DNA of 7,695 bases from Oscillospiraceae bacterium (GCA_022508705.1 JAFLUO010000020.1:13730-21424), one strand, 5' to 3'. Positions 1-6,745 are shown, numbered from the stretch's first letter. The notes: generated from the sequence alone by a model not told the origin. Numbers and translations: made by a program.

Positions 1-864
1 GGTGTGCTTAACGCTCATGCAGACAAGCTCCTCGGCAACAGCATAAATTTTGACGTGGTGTCCGTCGGCGCTACAATAAATCTTATGCTCGCCGCCGTAA
101 AGGCACGTGGGCTTACGATTATTGAGCCTGCGGCGAAAGAACCGCACATTGTTGACCTTGCCAACTTTTTGAACTCTATGGGTGCTGACATTCGCGGCGC
201 CGGTACTGACACAATTAAGATTCGCGGAGTTGAAAAACTTCACGGCTGTGAATATGCAATAATCCCCGACCAGATTGAAGCGGGAACATATATGGTTGCG
301 GCTGCGGCAACGAACGGCGACGTTTTAATTAAAAACGTAATCCCCAAGCACCTTGAATCAATTTCCGCAAAGCTTTTGGAATGCGGCGTGCTTGTTGAAG
401 AATTTGACGACAGCGTTCACATAAAGGGTACTCGCAGGCCGAATCACTGTAACGTGAAAACAATGCCCCACCCGGGCTTCCCGACGGATATGCAGCCTCA
501 GCTTGCAGTTCTTTTGTCAATAGCCAACGGAAACAGTATGATTTCCGAAAGCGTTTGGGATAATAGATTCCGTTATATTGAACAGCTTCTGCGTATGGGC
601 GCAAAAATTTCTGTTGACGGAAAATCCGCATTCATAGAAGGAATTGATTCTCTTCACGGAGCACCCGTCAGGGCAGACGATCTTCGTGCAGGGGCGGCAA
701 TGGTAATTGCAGGTCTTGCGGCAGAGGGTACAACCGAAATTGAGGAAATTTACCATATCAAACGCGGTTATGACCACATAATAGAAAAATTCCAATCCTT
801 AGGCGCTGATATTTATCTTCGTGACGATCCCGACAACAGGGGAACGGTTTTGGAAGTAGGTTAA
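1..864 (+). CDS. murA: UDP-N-acetylglucosamine 1-carboxyvinyltransferase (MurA), 5'-truncated by window edge
   Basis: MurA transfers enolpyruvate from PEP to UDP-GlcNAc in the cytoplasm, the first committed step of peptidoglycan synthesis. The reading frame is open from base 1, so the gene starts outside the window. 286 residues numbered from base 4 remain; compared with the about 420-residue family, some 130-140 N-terminal residues are missing, including the loop with the PEP-reactive Cys. Family hallmarks visible are SVGATINLMLAA (residues 20-31), the catalytic-Asp motif PGFPTDMQPQ (157-166, Asp162 equivalent to E. coli Asp305), DNRFRYIEQL (186-195, Arg188 equivalent to Arg331) and DLRAGAAMV (226-234, Arg228 equivalent to Arg397). 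The C-terminus is intact at TAA 862-864. Many Firmicutes carry two paralogues (MurA/MurZ); I cannot tell which this is. The strong terminator behind it separates it from the wal-related genes. Confidence 0.96.
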   Translation, partial: GVLNAHADKLLGNSINFDVVSVGATINLMLAAVKARGLTIIEPAAKEPHIVDLANFLNSMGADIRGAGTDTIKIRGVEKLHGCEYAIIPDQIEAGTYMVAAAATNGDVLIKNVIPKHLESISAKLLECGVLVEEFDDSVHIKGTRRPNHCNVKTMPHPGFPTDMQPQLAVLLSIANGNSMISESVWDNRFRYIEQLLRMGAKISVDGKSAFIEGIDSLHGAPVRADDLRAGAAMVIAGLAAEGTTEIEEIYHIKRGYDHIIEKFQSLGADIYLRDDPDNRGTVLEVG

Positions 865-868
865 ACTC

Positions 869-901
869 AGGCGAATCGAGAAGCTCTTGATTCGCCTTTT
901 T
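869..901 (+). terminator. Intrinsic terminator of murA
   Basis: A perfect 9-bp stem (869-877 with 889-897, AGGCGAATC/GATTCGCCT) is extended by about four further pairs including one G-U. It has a small AGC loop and runs directly into a T tract at 897-901. It begins 4 nt after the murA stop and ends 41 nt before the walJ start codon. Confidence 0.88.
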
Positions 902-942
902 AAATAGAAAAAGCGAAAAAGAAAAGTCGGAAAGGCAGAACA

Positions 943-1734
943 ATGGCAAAATTTTGTCCCTTATTTTCAGGTTCGTCGGGCAATTCAACTTACATAGGCT
1001 CAGGCTCTGACGGAATTTTAATAGATGCAGGCGTTACTGCAAAGAGCTTGGAGCAGTCCCTTTGGCGAATAGGCGTTAATACCGAAAATATAAAAAATAT
1101 ATTCATTACTCATGAACACGGGGACCATATAAAAGGGCTTCGTGTGTTTACGAAAAATCACCCCTGCCGTGTGTTTATGACACAGGGCACATATGAAGCT
1201 CTCTCAGAAAAAAACGATTTAGACAACGCAAAAGAGTGTGTAATTATCCCTGAAAACGGCGTTGAAATCGGCAATATGTGCATAAAAAGTTTTCACACCT
1301 CTCACGACACAAAAGAGTCTTGCGGATACACAATCTCTCTTGCAAACGGAAAGAAAATGGCGGTCGTTACTGATTTAGGAATAGTTACGACTGAGGTTTT
1401 GGGCGCAGTTTTGGGAGCAGATTTAGTGCTTATTGAATCAAATCACGATGTCAATATGCTTCAATGCGGAAATTATCCGTATATATTGCAAAGAAGAATC
1501 TTAGGCGTAAAAGGGCATTTGTCTAACGAGGCGTGCGCCGAAACCTGCGTAAAGCTTGTAAGAAACGGCGCAACAAGGCTTGTGTTAGGGCATTTGAGCC
1601 AAGAAAACAATCTTCCAGCTTTGGCTTATCAGACAACGGGCTCGGCACTGTCGGAAATTGGTGCAAAAGAGGGCAGCGATTATCTTATCCGTGTTGCAAA
1701 GCCCGAATGGGACGAAAAGGCTATGGTGCTTTAA
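943..1734 (+). CDS. walJ: WalJ/YycJ-like metallo-beta-lactamase-fold hydrolase
   Basis: A 263-residue cytoplasmic MBL-fold protein with no signal peptide or membrane segment. The metal-binding signature THEHGDH spans residues 56-62 (His57, His59, Asp61, His62). Further likely ligands are His118/His121 in FHTSHD, Asp144 in VVTDLG, and His217 in GHLSQENN. The stretch ESNHD...YPYILQRRILGVKGHLSN (165-194) is characteristic of the YycJ/WalJ branch rather than RNase J or glyoxalase II. Family members have been linked to cell division/wall coordination and to DNA processing; substrate is not established from sequence. The start is ATG 943, with a GGAAAGG Shine-Dalgarno at 929-935. It is followed 1 nt later by rlmH, implying a two-gene operon. 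In Bacillus the homologue lies at the 3' side of walRKHI; here it precedes walRK, which supports the family call by context. No clear promoter was found between the murA terminator and this gene. Confidence 0.9.
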   Translation: MAKFCPLFSGSSGNSTYIGSGSDGILIDAGVTAKSLEQSLWRIGVNTENIKNIFITHEHGDHIKGLRVFTKNHPCRVFMTQGTYEALSEKNDLDNAKECVIIPENGVEIGNMCIKSFHTSHDTKESCGYTISLANGKKMAVVTDLGIVTTEVLGAVLGADLVLIESNHDVNMLQCGNYPYILQRRILGVKGHLSNEACAETCVKLVRNGATRLVLGHLSQENNLPALAYQTTGSALSEIGAKEGSDYLIRVAKPEWDEKAMVL

Positions 1735-1735
1735 T

Positions 1736-2215
1736 ATGAATGTTCAGCTTATTGTTCTCGGTAAATTAAAAGAAAAATATATGAAGGATTTTTCGGATGA
1801 ATATGAAAAAAGACTTTCGGCTTTTTGCAAATTGACTGTAACAGAGCTTGAGCCTGTCCGCCTTTCGGACAATCCTTCCGAAAAAGAAATAGAAAACGCT
1901 CTTAAAAAGGAAGCGTTGGCGATAAAATCAAAAATGCTCCCTAACGCCTTTGTGTTTTCTATGTGTATTGAGGGAAAAATGCTTTCTTCCGAGGAGCTGT
2001 CAAAGAAAATCGAAAGCATAGGCGTTGCAGGGCAGAATAATATCGTTTTTATAATAGGAAGTTCTTTCGGCCTTTCGGAAGAGATAAAAAAGGACTCTGA
2101 CTTAAAACTTTCAATGTCGTCCATGACTTTTCCCCACAAATTAGCAAGAATAATGCTTCTTGAGCAGATTTACAGAACGTTTTCAATTTCCCACGGCGGG
2201 AAATATCATAAATAA
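1736..2215 (+). CDS. rlmH: 23S rRNA (pseudouridine1915-N3)-methyltransferase RlmH
   Basis: RlmH methylates N3 of pseudouridine 1915 in helix 69 of 23S rRNA, using SAM, on assembled 70S ribosomes. The protein is 159 residues, the normal family length, and has the SPOUT trefoil-knot pattern. N-terminal MNVQLIVLGKLKEKYMKD opens the sequence, with the SAM-binding strand-turn FIIGSSFGL at 105-113 (usually FIIGG; Ser109 replaces Gly). The knot segment LSMSSMTFPHKLARIMLLEQIYR follows at 125-147, and the C-terminal GGKYHK (154-159) holds the conserved Tyr-His pair. I chose ATG 1736 because upstream in-frame starts would overlap walJ by some 75 bases and add a non-family N-terminus. The start lies 1 nt after the walJ stop with no convincing Shine-Dalgarno, so translation is probably coupled to walJ. 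rlmH also neighbours walJ/htrC in Bacillus and Staphylococcus. No terminator follows; transcription may read into walR. Confidence 0.96.
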   Translation: MNVQLIVLGKLKEKYMKDFSDEYEKRLSAFCKLTVTELEPVRLSDNPSEKEIENALKKEALAIKSKMLPNAFVFSMCIEGKMLSSEELSKKIESIGVAGQNNIVFIIGSSFGLSEEIKKDSDLKLSMSSMTFPHKLARIMLLEQIYRTFSISHGGKYHK

Positions 2216-2237
2216 AATTAAAAAAAATACAACATTT

Positions 2238-2254
2238 TGTTATTAGTTTGTTAA
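2238..2254 (+). promoter_or_regulatory. WalR-box-like direct repeat upstream of walR
   Basis: TGTTAT (2238-2243), five bases, then TGTTAA (2249-2254). Both halves and the spacing match the published WalR/YycF box TGTWAH-N5-TGTWAH with no mismatch. The box ends 11 bp upstream of a TATACT hexamer (2266-2271). That is roughly the geometry of promoters activated by OmpR/PhoB-family regulators, where the 11-bp-phased repeat takes the place of a good -35. Binding is inferred, not shown. Confidence 0.6.
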
Positions 2255-2265
2255 AATTTAAGGCT

Positions 2266-2271
2266 TATACT
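2266..2271 (+). promoter_or_regulatory. Candidate -10 element of the walR-walK-htrA promoter
   Basis: TATACT lies 32 bp before the walR ATG. There is no acceptable -35 at 16-18 bp spacing (TTAGTT at 2243-2248 is the only candidate), which fits an activator-dependent promoter using the repeat at 2238-2254. An alternative -10 is TAAAAT at 2252-2257, which overlaps the repeat and also lacks a good -35. Confidence 0.45.
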
Positions 2272-2303
2272 TAATTTTGCCAAATGAAAAGAGGAGAGTA
2301 AAA

Positions 2304-2999
2304 ATGTCAAAAGGAAAAATTCTTGTAGTTGATGACAATGCAAACATTTGCGATTTGCTGAGAATGTACCTTGAAAAAGAAGATTTCACGGTAAGTATAG
2401 CAAACAACGGGCTTGACGCAATAAAAATTTTTGAAGAAGAAACCCCCGATTTACTCCTTCTTGATATTATGCTCCCCGGGCTCGACGGTTGGCAGGTTTG
2501 CAGAGAAATAAGAAAAACAAGCGACGTTCCCATAATAATGGTAACGGCAAAGGACGAAACCTTTGATAAGGTTTTGGGGCTTGAACTTGGCGCTGACGAC
2601 TATATCACAAAGCCATTTGACACAAAAGAGGTTGTTGCCCGTGTTAAAGCGGTGCTCAGGAGAACGGCAGGCAAAACCGTTTCAGATATGCGCGAGGTTC
2701 GTTACGACAAGCTAATTATTAACCGTACAAATTATGAAATGAAGGTTAACGGCGTTCATGTGGATACTCCGCCCAAAGAATTAGAGCTTATTTATCACTT
2801 AGCTTCCAATCCCGACAGGGTTTTCACAAGAGACCAGCTTCTTGATGAGGTTTGGGGCTTTGACTATTACGGCGACAGCAGAACGGTTGACGTTCACATT
2901 AAAAGACTCAGAGATAAGCTTAAAGGAGTTTCACCCGAATGGGAGCTTTGCACAATTTGGAGTGTAGGCTATAAATTTGAGACGCATGGAAACAAATAA
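2304..2999 (+). CDS. walR: WalR-like OmpR/PhoB-family response regulator
   Basis: A 231-residue cytoplasmic transcription factor. The receiver domain spans about residues 4-118: acidic pair Asp10/Asp11, phospho-acceptor Asp54 (LLLDIMLP), Thr81, Lys103 (TKPF). A winged-helix DNA-binding domain spans about 130-228, with recognition-helix segment DSRTVDVHIKRLRDKL (191-206) after WGFDYYGD, as in WalR/PhoP/ResD relatives. Near the C-terminus the usual G-x-GYKF turn reads WSVGYKF, with Ser220 where Gly is normal. The start is ATG 2304, with GAGGAG at 2291-2296 and 7-nt spacing; a TTG at 2277 in frame is rejected because the Shine-Dalgarno would be inside the gene. The WalR name rests on similarity, on the kinase/HtrA/WalJ/RlmH neighbourhood and on the consensus WalR box upstream. 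A PhoP- or ResD-type role cannot be excluded from one protein sequence. Confidence 0.87.
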   Translation: MSKGKILVVDDNANICDLLRMYLEKEDFTVSIANNGLDAIKIFEEETPDLLLLDIMLPGLDGWQVCREIRKTSDVPIIMVTAKDETFDKVLGLELGADDYITKPFDTKEVVARVKAVLRRTAGKTVSDMREVRYDKLIINRTNYEMKVNGVHVDTPPKELELIYHLASNPDRVFTRDQLLDEVWGFDYYGDSRTVDVHIKRLRDKLKGVSPEWELCTIWSVGYKFETHGNK

Positions 3000-4509
3000 T
3001 AAAATCATAAGCTTTTTTACCGATAAGATAAGAAGAGTTAAAAGCTTTTTTACCCACCTTCCTCTTTTTGCAAAATTTCTTGCAATTATGATGTCGCTGA
3101 TTTTAATAAGCTATCTTGTTCTTTCAACTGCGCTTATGGCATTTATGTCAAACCGTTGGACCAAAACACAGCATAACGCCTTAATGGAAAGTGTAACCAC
3201 TAACGCACAGTATTGCGAGCGTATTTTTGAGCACTGCCAGACTGAAAGCGAAATGCAAAATGCAATGATGCTTATCTGCAACAACATAGGTGTTGCGGCA
3301 AAATCCACGGATACCGATATGTTTGTGTGCGACGCTAACGGCAACGTTGTTGTGTGTAAAGAGGCGTTCCAAAACGGATATTCTTATTCGGGGGAAATGG
3401 TCTGTTTCTCTCACAGAGGGTATAAAATCCCCACTGACGTTTTGGCGGTTGCGCAAAGCGGCGGATATTTCGGCGATGAAAAAATACAGGGGCTTTACAG
3501 CGAAAAAACGTTCCTTGCAGGCGCACCCATTAAGGTAAACAATGAAGTTATGGCTTACGTTTTTTCTGCCGCTCCCGTTCAGTACAGCTTTAAAGAATAC
3601 ACAAAGAGCGTTTTCAGTATGTATATTTCATCGGCAATATTTTCAGCGGCGCTTTCTTTCATTGTAGTTTATGCTTTTACAGAAAAGCTGACAAACCCGT
3701 TGCGGCAAATGTCAAACGCCACAAAAGCTTATGCAAAGGGCGATTTCAGCAAGCGTGTTGACGTAAAAGGGCGAGATGAATTTGCAGATTTGTGCCAGTC
3801 CTTTAACCGAATGGCAACGTCACTTTCGATTATGGAGTCTTCAAGGCGAAGCTTCGTTGCAAACGTTTCTCATGAGTTAAAAACGCCCATGACAACCATT
3901 GACGGCTTTATTAACGGAATGCTTGACGGCACAATACCTGAAGAAAAGCGTGACGAATATTTAAAAATAGTTTCCGATGAGGTGGGCAGGCTTTCACGCC
4001 TTGTAACCTCAATGCTCAATCTTTCAAAAATCGAGGCGGGCGAGCTGGAATTAAAGCTTTCCGATTTCGATTTAAGCAGTACGGCAGTTGCATGTTTGCT
4101 CACCTTTGAGCAGATAATAGCAAAGAAAAACATTGAAATAAAAGGACTTGAAAAGCTTGAAAAAACCGTGGTTCACGGTGACAGCGACATGCTTTACCAG
4201 GTTGTCTATAATTTAATTGACAATGCGGTAAAATTCACTCCCGACGGCGGAACCATTGAAATTTCAGTATCGAAAAACAACCGAGGGGAGCCTCATTTTT
4301 CAATTAAAAACTCTGGCGACGGCATAGCGCCTGAGGAAATAGGCAGAGTTTTCGAAAGATTTTACAAAGTGGATAAATCCCGAAGCTTTGACACAAAAAG
4401 CGCAGGACTGGGGCTTTACCTTTGCAAAACCATAATCGAAATGCACGGCGGAAACATTTACGTTCAAAGCGTAAAAGGCGAATACACACAGTTTGGATTT
4501 AAACTTTAA
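2986..4509 (+). CDS. walK: WalK-like membrane sensor histidine kinase
   Basis: A 507-residue membrane kinase that should autophosphorylate on His and pass phosphate to the adjacent regulator. Order of parts: basic cytoplasmic N-terminus, TM1 about 31-54, extracytoplasmic sensor about 55-207 (Cache/PAS-like strand pattern, for example FVCDANGNVVVCKE and AGAPIKVNNEVMAYVFSAAPV), TM2 about 209-231, and HAMP about 232-284. These are followed by HisKA with VSHELKTP (His296), then HATPase with N box NLIDNAVKF (409-417), GDGIAPEE (444-451), FERFYKVDKS and GLGLYLCK (474-481). Unlike Bacillus WalK, about 600 residues, there is no room for a cytoplasmic PAS domain between HAMP and HisKA. Six cysteines lie in the extracytoplasmic domain (77, 84, 98, 115, 124, 140). 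ATG 2986 overlaps the end of walR by 14 nt, so translation is likely coupled. The WalK label is contextual; histidine kinase is certain. Confidence 0.88.
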   Translation: METNNKIISFFTDKIRRVKSFFTHLPLFAKFLAIMMSLILISYLVLSTALMAFMSNRWTKTQHNALMESVTTNAQYCERIFEHCQTESEMQNAMMLICNNIGVAAKSTDTDMFVCDANGNVVVCKEAFQNGYSYSGEMVCFSHRGYKIPTDVLAVAQSGGYFGDEKIQGLYSEKTFLAGAPIKVNNEVMAYVFSAAPVQYSFKEYTKSVFSMYISSAIFSAALSFIVVYAFTEKLTNPLRQMSNATKAYAKGDFSKRVDVKGRDEFADLCQSFNRMATSLSIMESSRRSFVANVSHELKTPMTTIDGFINGMLDGTIPEEKRDEYLKIVSDEVGRLSRLVTSMLNLSKIEAGELELKLSDFDLSSTAVACLLTFEQIIAKKNIEIKGLEKLEKTVVHGDSDMLYQVVYNLIDNAVKFTPDGGTIEISVSKNNRGEPHFSIKNSGDGIAPEEIGRVFERFYKVDKSRSFDTKSAGLGLYLCKTIIEMHGGNIYVQSVKGEYTQFGFKL

Positions 4510-4521
4510 GGAGAGGTATAT

Positions 4522-6066
4522 ATGGACGAAAATTTTGAAAATCTTAATCAAGAAGCAGAAACAAATGAAGAGCTTGCAAACACCGTAAATGCGGAAAATG
4601 CAGAAGTTCTTGAAAAGATTAAAAATGAATTAAACGGAGAGCCTGCTGAAAATACGGGAAATCCCCAAAATGAAGAAAATACACTAAATAGCACAGCAGA
4701 GCCTCAGTTTAATGCACAGCAAACAGGGCAAAACACAGTAGCTGAGCAAAACTCCTTTACGGGAAATCGCGTTCCACCGTACACTCCCCCTGCTTACACG
4801 GCGTATTGGGACACTAACAGAGGATATGTTCCTTACACGCCTTATCAGCAGGCCAAAGAAGCGGAAAAAGTTCATTCCAAAAACAAAAAGCTCGGAATAA
4901 TTATCGCTGCCGTAGTCATTGTTCTCTCGTTGGTTGCAGTTTCGGCCGCCGCAGTATTTTTAACGAGATACGAAAAAGCTCAGAACGGTAATAAAGGAAC
5001 AGAAACGGAAGTAAAAGCGGAAATTCCTTTTGCAGACACTAAAACTGAAGACATTTATGAAAGCGAAGCCAGCGTTATATACAAAAACACATGTGAAACA
5101 AATGTGGGCGTAATCGTTTATTCAAGAAATCAGTCCACCATTGCCTCTGAGGGTTCAGGCGTCGTTTTGCCGACGGTGATCAGCGGCGAGAGTAAAGGGA
5201 AAACATATATTGTAACGTGCGCTCATGTGCTGGAAACGTCTTCTGCATATAAAACAGTTGTTACCACTAACAGCGGCGATCAGTACGATGCAACAATCGT
5301 CGGCGTTGACAGAAAAACCGATATAGGCGTTTTGTCAATAGATGCAACAGGTCTTAAGGCGGCGGAATTTGCCCCTTCCTCCAGCGTTTCCGTAGGCGAC
5401 ACCGTTTACGCACTGGGCAATCCGGGTGGCTCAACATTTTTCGGCTCCTTCACAAACGGAATGATTTCCGCAATAGGCAGACCGGTTAACAGTCCCGTTG
5501 GGTATGAGGTTTCCTGCATTCAGCACACCGCAGCCATCAACCCCGGCAACTCTGGCGGAGCGTTGCTAAATTCTGCAGGGCAGGTAATAGGTATCAATTC
5601 TTCAAAAATTGCCTCAACTGATTATGAGGGTATGGGATTTGCAGTTCCGTCAGAAACGGTTAAAGAAATTGTTGAAAATATTATTGCTCACGGCTATGTA
5701 ACTGGTAGGGCTGTGCTCGGCATTACATTTTTCCCGTCAACGTACAGTCAGGTTCACTCTGCAATAGTGCAGACCCACGACCTTCCCTCAGGCTCACTCA
5801 TTATCAATTCAATTTCGCCTAACAGCGACCTTGTAAATAAGGATGTAAAAGAGGGCGACTTGGTAATAGGCTTTAACGGCAAGGATTTGGAAGATTACAA
5901 CGAGCTTCTTGAATTTGTCGAGAACGGCAGTGTGGGCGACGAACTCACTCTTAAGATTTGCAGAATTGACCAGAACTATAAAATTTCTACTTTTGAAATT
6001 ACGGTAAAGCTGGTTGAAGACAGAGGCGATTTATTGGAAGAAAGCAGCGGTAAAACATATCCGTAA
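4522..6066 (+). CDS. htrA: HtrA/DegP-family membrane-anchored serine protease with PDZ domain
   Basis: A 514-residue surface protease/chaperone expected to degrade misfolded exported proteins. Residues 1-120 are hydrophilic and cytoplasmic: Asn/Glu/Gln-rich at first, then a Pro/Tyr-rich patch (about 84-110). A single signal-anchor helix spans about 124-147 (GIIIAAVVIVLSLVAVSAAA). The trypsin-like domain follows, with triad His235 (VTCAHV), Asp267 (KTDIGVL) and Ser344 (NPGNSGGAL). A C-terminal PDZ domain covers about 397-498 (SLIINSISPNSDL...VKEGDLVIGFNGKDL). Start ATG 4522 has AAGGAGAGG at 4508-4516, overlapping the walK stop, so it is cotranscribed with walRK. Bacillus htrC (yycK) sits in the equivalent operon. 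Cys233, beside the catalytic His, and Cys332, in SCIQHT before the Ser motif, are worth noting. No defect in the catalytic residues is visible. Confidence 0.95.
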   Translation: MDENFENLNQEAETNEELANTVNAENAEVLEKIKNELNGEPAENTGNPQNEENTLNSTAEPQFNAQQTGQNTVAEQNSFTGNRVPPYTPPAYTAYWDTNRGYVPYTPYQQAKEAEKVHSKNKKLGIIIAAVVIVLSLVAVSAAAVFLTRYEKAQNGNKGTETEVKAEIPFADTKTEDIYESEASVIYKNTCETNVGVIVYSRNQSTIASEGSGVVLPTVISGESKGKTYIVTCAHVLETSSAYKTVVTTNSGDQYDATIVGVDRKTDIGVLSIDATGLKAAEFAPSSSVSVGDTVYALGNPGGSTFFGSFTNGMISAIGRPVNSPVGYEVSCIQHTAAINPGNSGGALLNSAGQVIGINSSKIASTDYEGMGFAVPSETVKEIVENIIAHGYVTGRAVLGITFFPSTYSQVHSAIVQTHDLPSGSLIINSISPNSDLVNKDVKEGDLVIGFNGKDLEDYNELLEFVENGSVGDELTLKICRIDQNYKISTFEITVKLVEDRGDLLEESSGKTYP

Positions 6067-6098
6067 GACCGGAAAAATTACCGAAAATTGTCTTTTTT
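6066..6098 (+). terminator. Weak possible terminator after htrA
   Basis: AGAC (6066-6069) can pair with GTCT (6090-6093) around an inner CGG/CCG, with an asymmetric AAAATT bulge. A T6 run (6093-6098) follows immediately. The stem is short and broken, so efficiency is doubtful; readthrough of the wal-htrA transcript into the RNA region is possible. Confidence 0.3.
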
Positions 6099-6163
6099 GT
6101 ACAAAAAGTTACATTTTGGCAAAAAAAGTATGATTATTTCGTGATTTTTACTATAAAATTCTC

Positions 6164-6192
6164 TTTACAAATTGAATTTTATTTGTTAAAAT
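6164..6192 (+). promoter_or_regulatory. Sigma-A-type promoter of the putative large ncRNA
   Basis: A -35 TTTACA (6164-6169), a 17-bp spacer and a -10 TAAAAT (6187-6192) give a near-consensus vegetative promoter. The expected start at about 6199-6200 places the first transcribed bases exactly at the 5' arm of the first hairpin (6198-6205 with 6226-6233). There is no open reading frame or Shine-Dalgarno behind it. Confidence 0.65.
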
Positions 6193-6198
6193 AATTTC

Positions 6199-6700
6199 GG
6201 AAAGCTTTGGTCTGGGTAAATCTTGGCTTTCCGAGCGTCAAAGTTAACACGGCTTCGGAGAACGTTCTCAAGTCTTGTAGCTGAAAAGGCCCGTTTTAAT
6301 CTTTCTGTTTTTTGCTGAATAATGGCTTTCTTTCGGCAAATGTTAAAGCAGTTTGAGGGAAATGAGTTAACTTAAAGCGCTCCCAGGTTTCTTTGCAAGC
6401 CGTTTTACGGTGAACTTTAGAAATTTAAGAGTTGCTTTTCGGTTTTCTGTTACGGTCTTGTGTCCGAATGCACAGGAATGTTAAGTTTATGTTGCAACAC
6501 CTCTGTGAGTCGAATTTCATTCCATAGCCTTTGAGGGATCTCTTTTTTGAGAAACCTGAAAGGTGAGGTTGGGAGAGAATGGTAGGCTCTTCCCGTTTCG
6601 GCGGGATTGAAAAGAGAATCACAAAGGATTAAACTTTCGTCGTTAATTTTTGAGACTCTAAGCGGCGCGCCCCAAAAGGGTGTGCCGCTTTAAACTTTTA
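6199..6700 (+). ncRNA. Putative long structured non-coding RNA of unknown family
   Basis: The stretch 6067-6797 has no credible protein gene. It holds a good promoter, and from 6199 many helices that I could pair by eye. P1 is 6198-6205/6226-6233 (8 bp). A long-range helix is 6241-6248/6366-6373 (8 perfect bp) with 6234-6237/6378-6381 beyond a small internal loop. It encloses hairpins 6251-6255/6270-6274 plus 6258-6261/6266-6269, and 6311-6319/6332-6340 (9 bp). Downstream are 6400-6403/6407-6410, 6475-6480/6518-6523, a 12-bp interrupted hairpin at 6528-6563 with a hexa-U loop, and 6587-6616 with a UUCG tetraloop. A 13-bp GC-rich hairpin at 6660-6690 may end it; otherwise the T7 terminator at 6773-6779 does, giving about 580 nt. 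It does not show tmRNA, RNase P, SRP or 6S hallmarks. Family and function unknown; size is in the class of OLE, ROOL and GOLLD RNAs, but I cannot match it to them. Confidence 0.62.
6660..6700 (+). terminator. GC-rich hairpin, possible ncRNA terminator
   Basis: A 13-bp stem (6660-6672 with 6678-6690, two G-U pairs) closes a CAAAA loop and is followed by a broken T-rich tail (TTT, AAAC, TTTT). Flanks 6655-6659 and 6702-6706 (ACTCT/AGAGT) could add an outer stem, in which case this would be an internal RNA element rather than the 3' end. Confidence 0.5.
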
Positions 6701-6745
6701 TAGAGTAAACTCTGATTGCTTTATTATTTTTATATATGTACATTC

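Noticed and set aside
1658..1735. Upstream in-frame extension of rlmH
   Set aside because: It would overlap walJ and add 26 residues not found in the RlmH family; ATG 1736 gives the standard 159 residues.
2277..2303. TTG start for walR
   Set aside because: The GAGGAG at 2291-2296 precedes ATG 2304 at ideal distance, and the receiver domain begins right after it.
329..4551. Several 60-130 codon antisense or shifted ORFs within murA, walR, walK and rlmH
   Set aside because: All lie opposite or within well-supported genes, lack ribosome sites and show no domain pattern.
6097..6118. Minus-strand TGTAAC...TGTACA resembling a WalR box upstream of the ncRNA
   Set aside because: The spacing is 4 instead of 5 and the second half has C where A is required; also overlaps a chance palindrome (6094-6107).
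6322..6375. Small ORF inside the ncRNA, MAFFRQMLKQFEGNELT
   Set aside because: No Shine-Dalgarno, the start lies in a hairpin loop region and the end lies in the long-range helix. It also does not end like a tmRNA tag (no terminal AA).
6468..6527. Small ORF MHRNVKFMLQHLCESNFIP inside the ncRNA
   Set aside because: No ribosome site and no family resemblance; length expected by chance.
6425..6622. 65-codon minus-strand ORF across the ncRNA region
   Set aside because: GTG start without Shine-Dalgarno, unremarkable composition, lies opposite the structured RNA and has no promoter seen on that strand.
6199..6700. Known housekeeping RNAs (tmRNA, RNase P, SRP, 6S) or a T-box/riboswitch
   Set aside because: I saw no tRNA-like 3' domain, no RNase P or SRP conserved blocks, no single long 6S-type hairpin and no T-box consensus; also no plus-strand gene directly downstream for a riboswitch to control.
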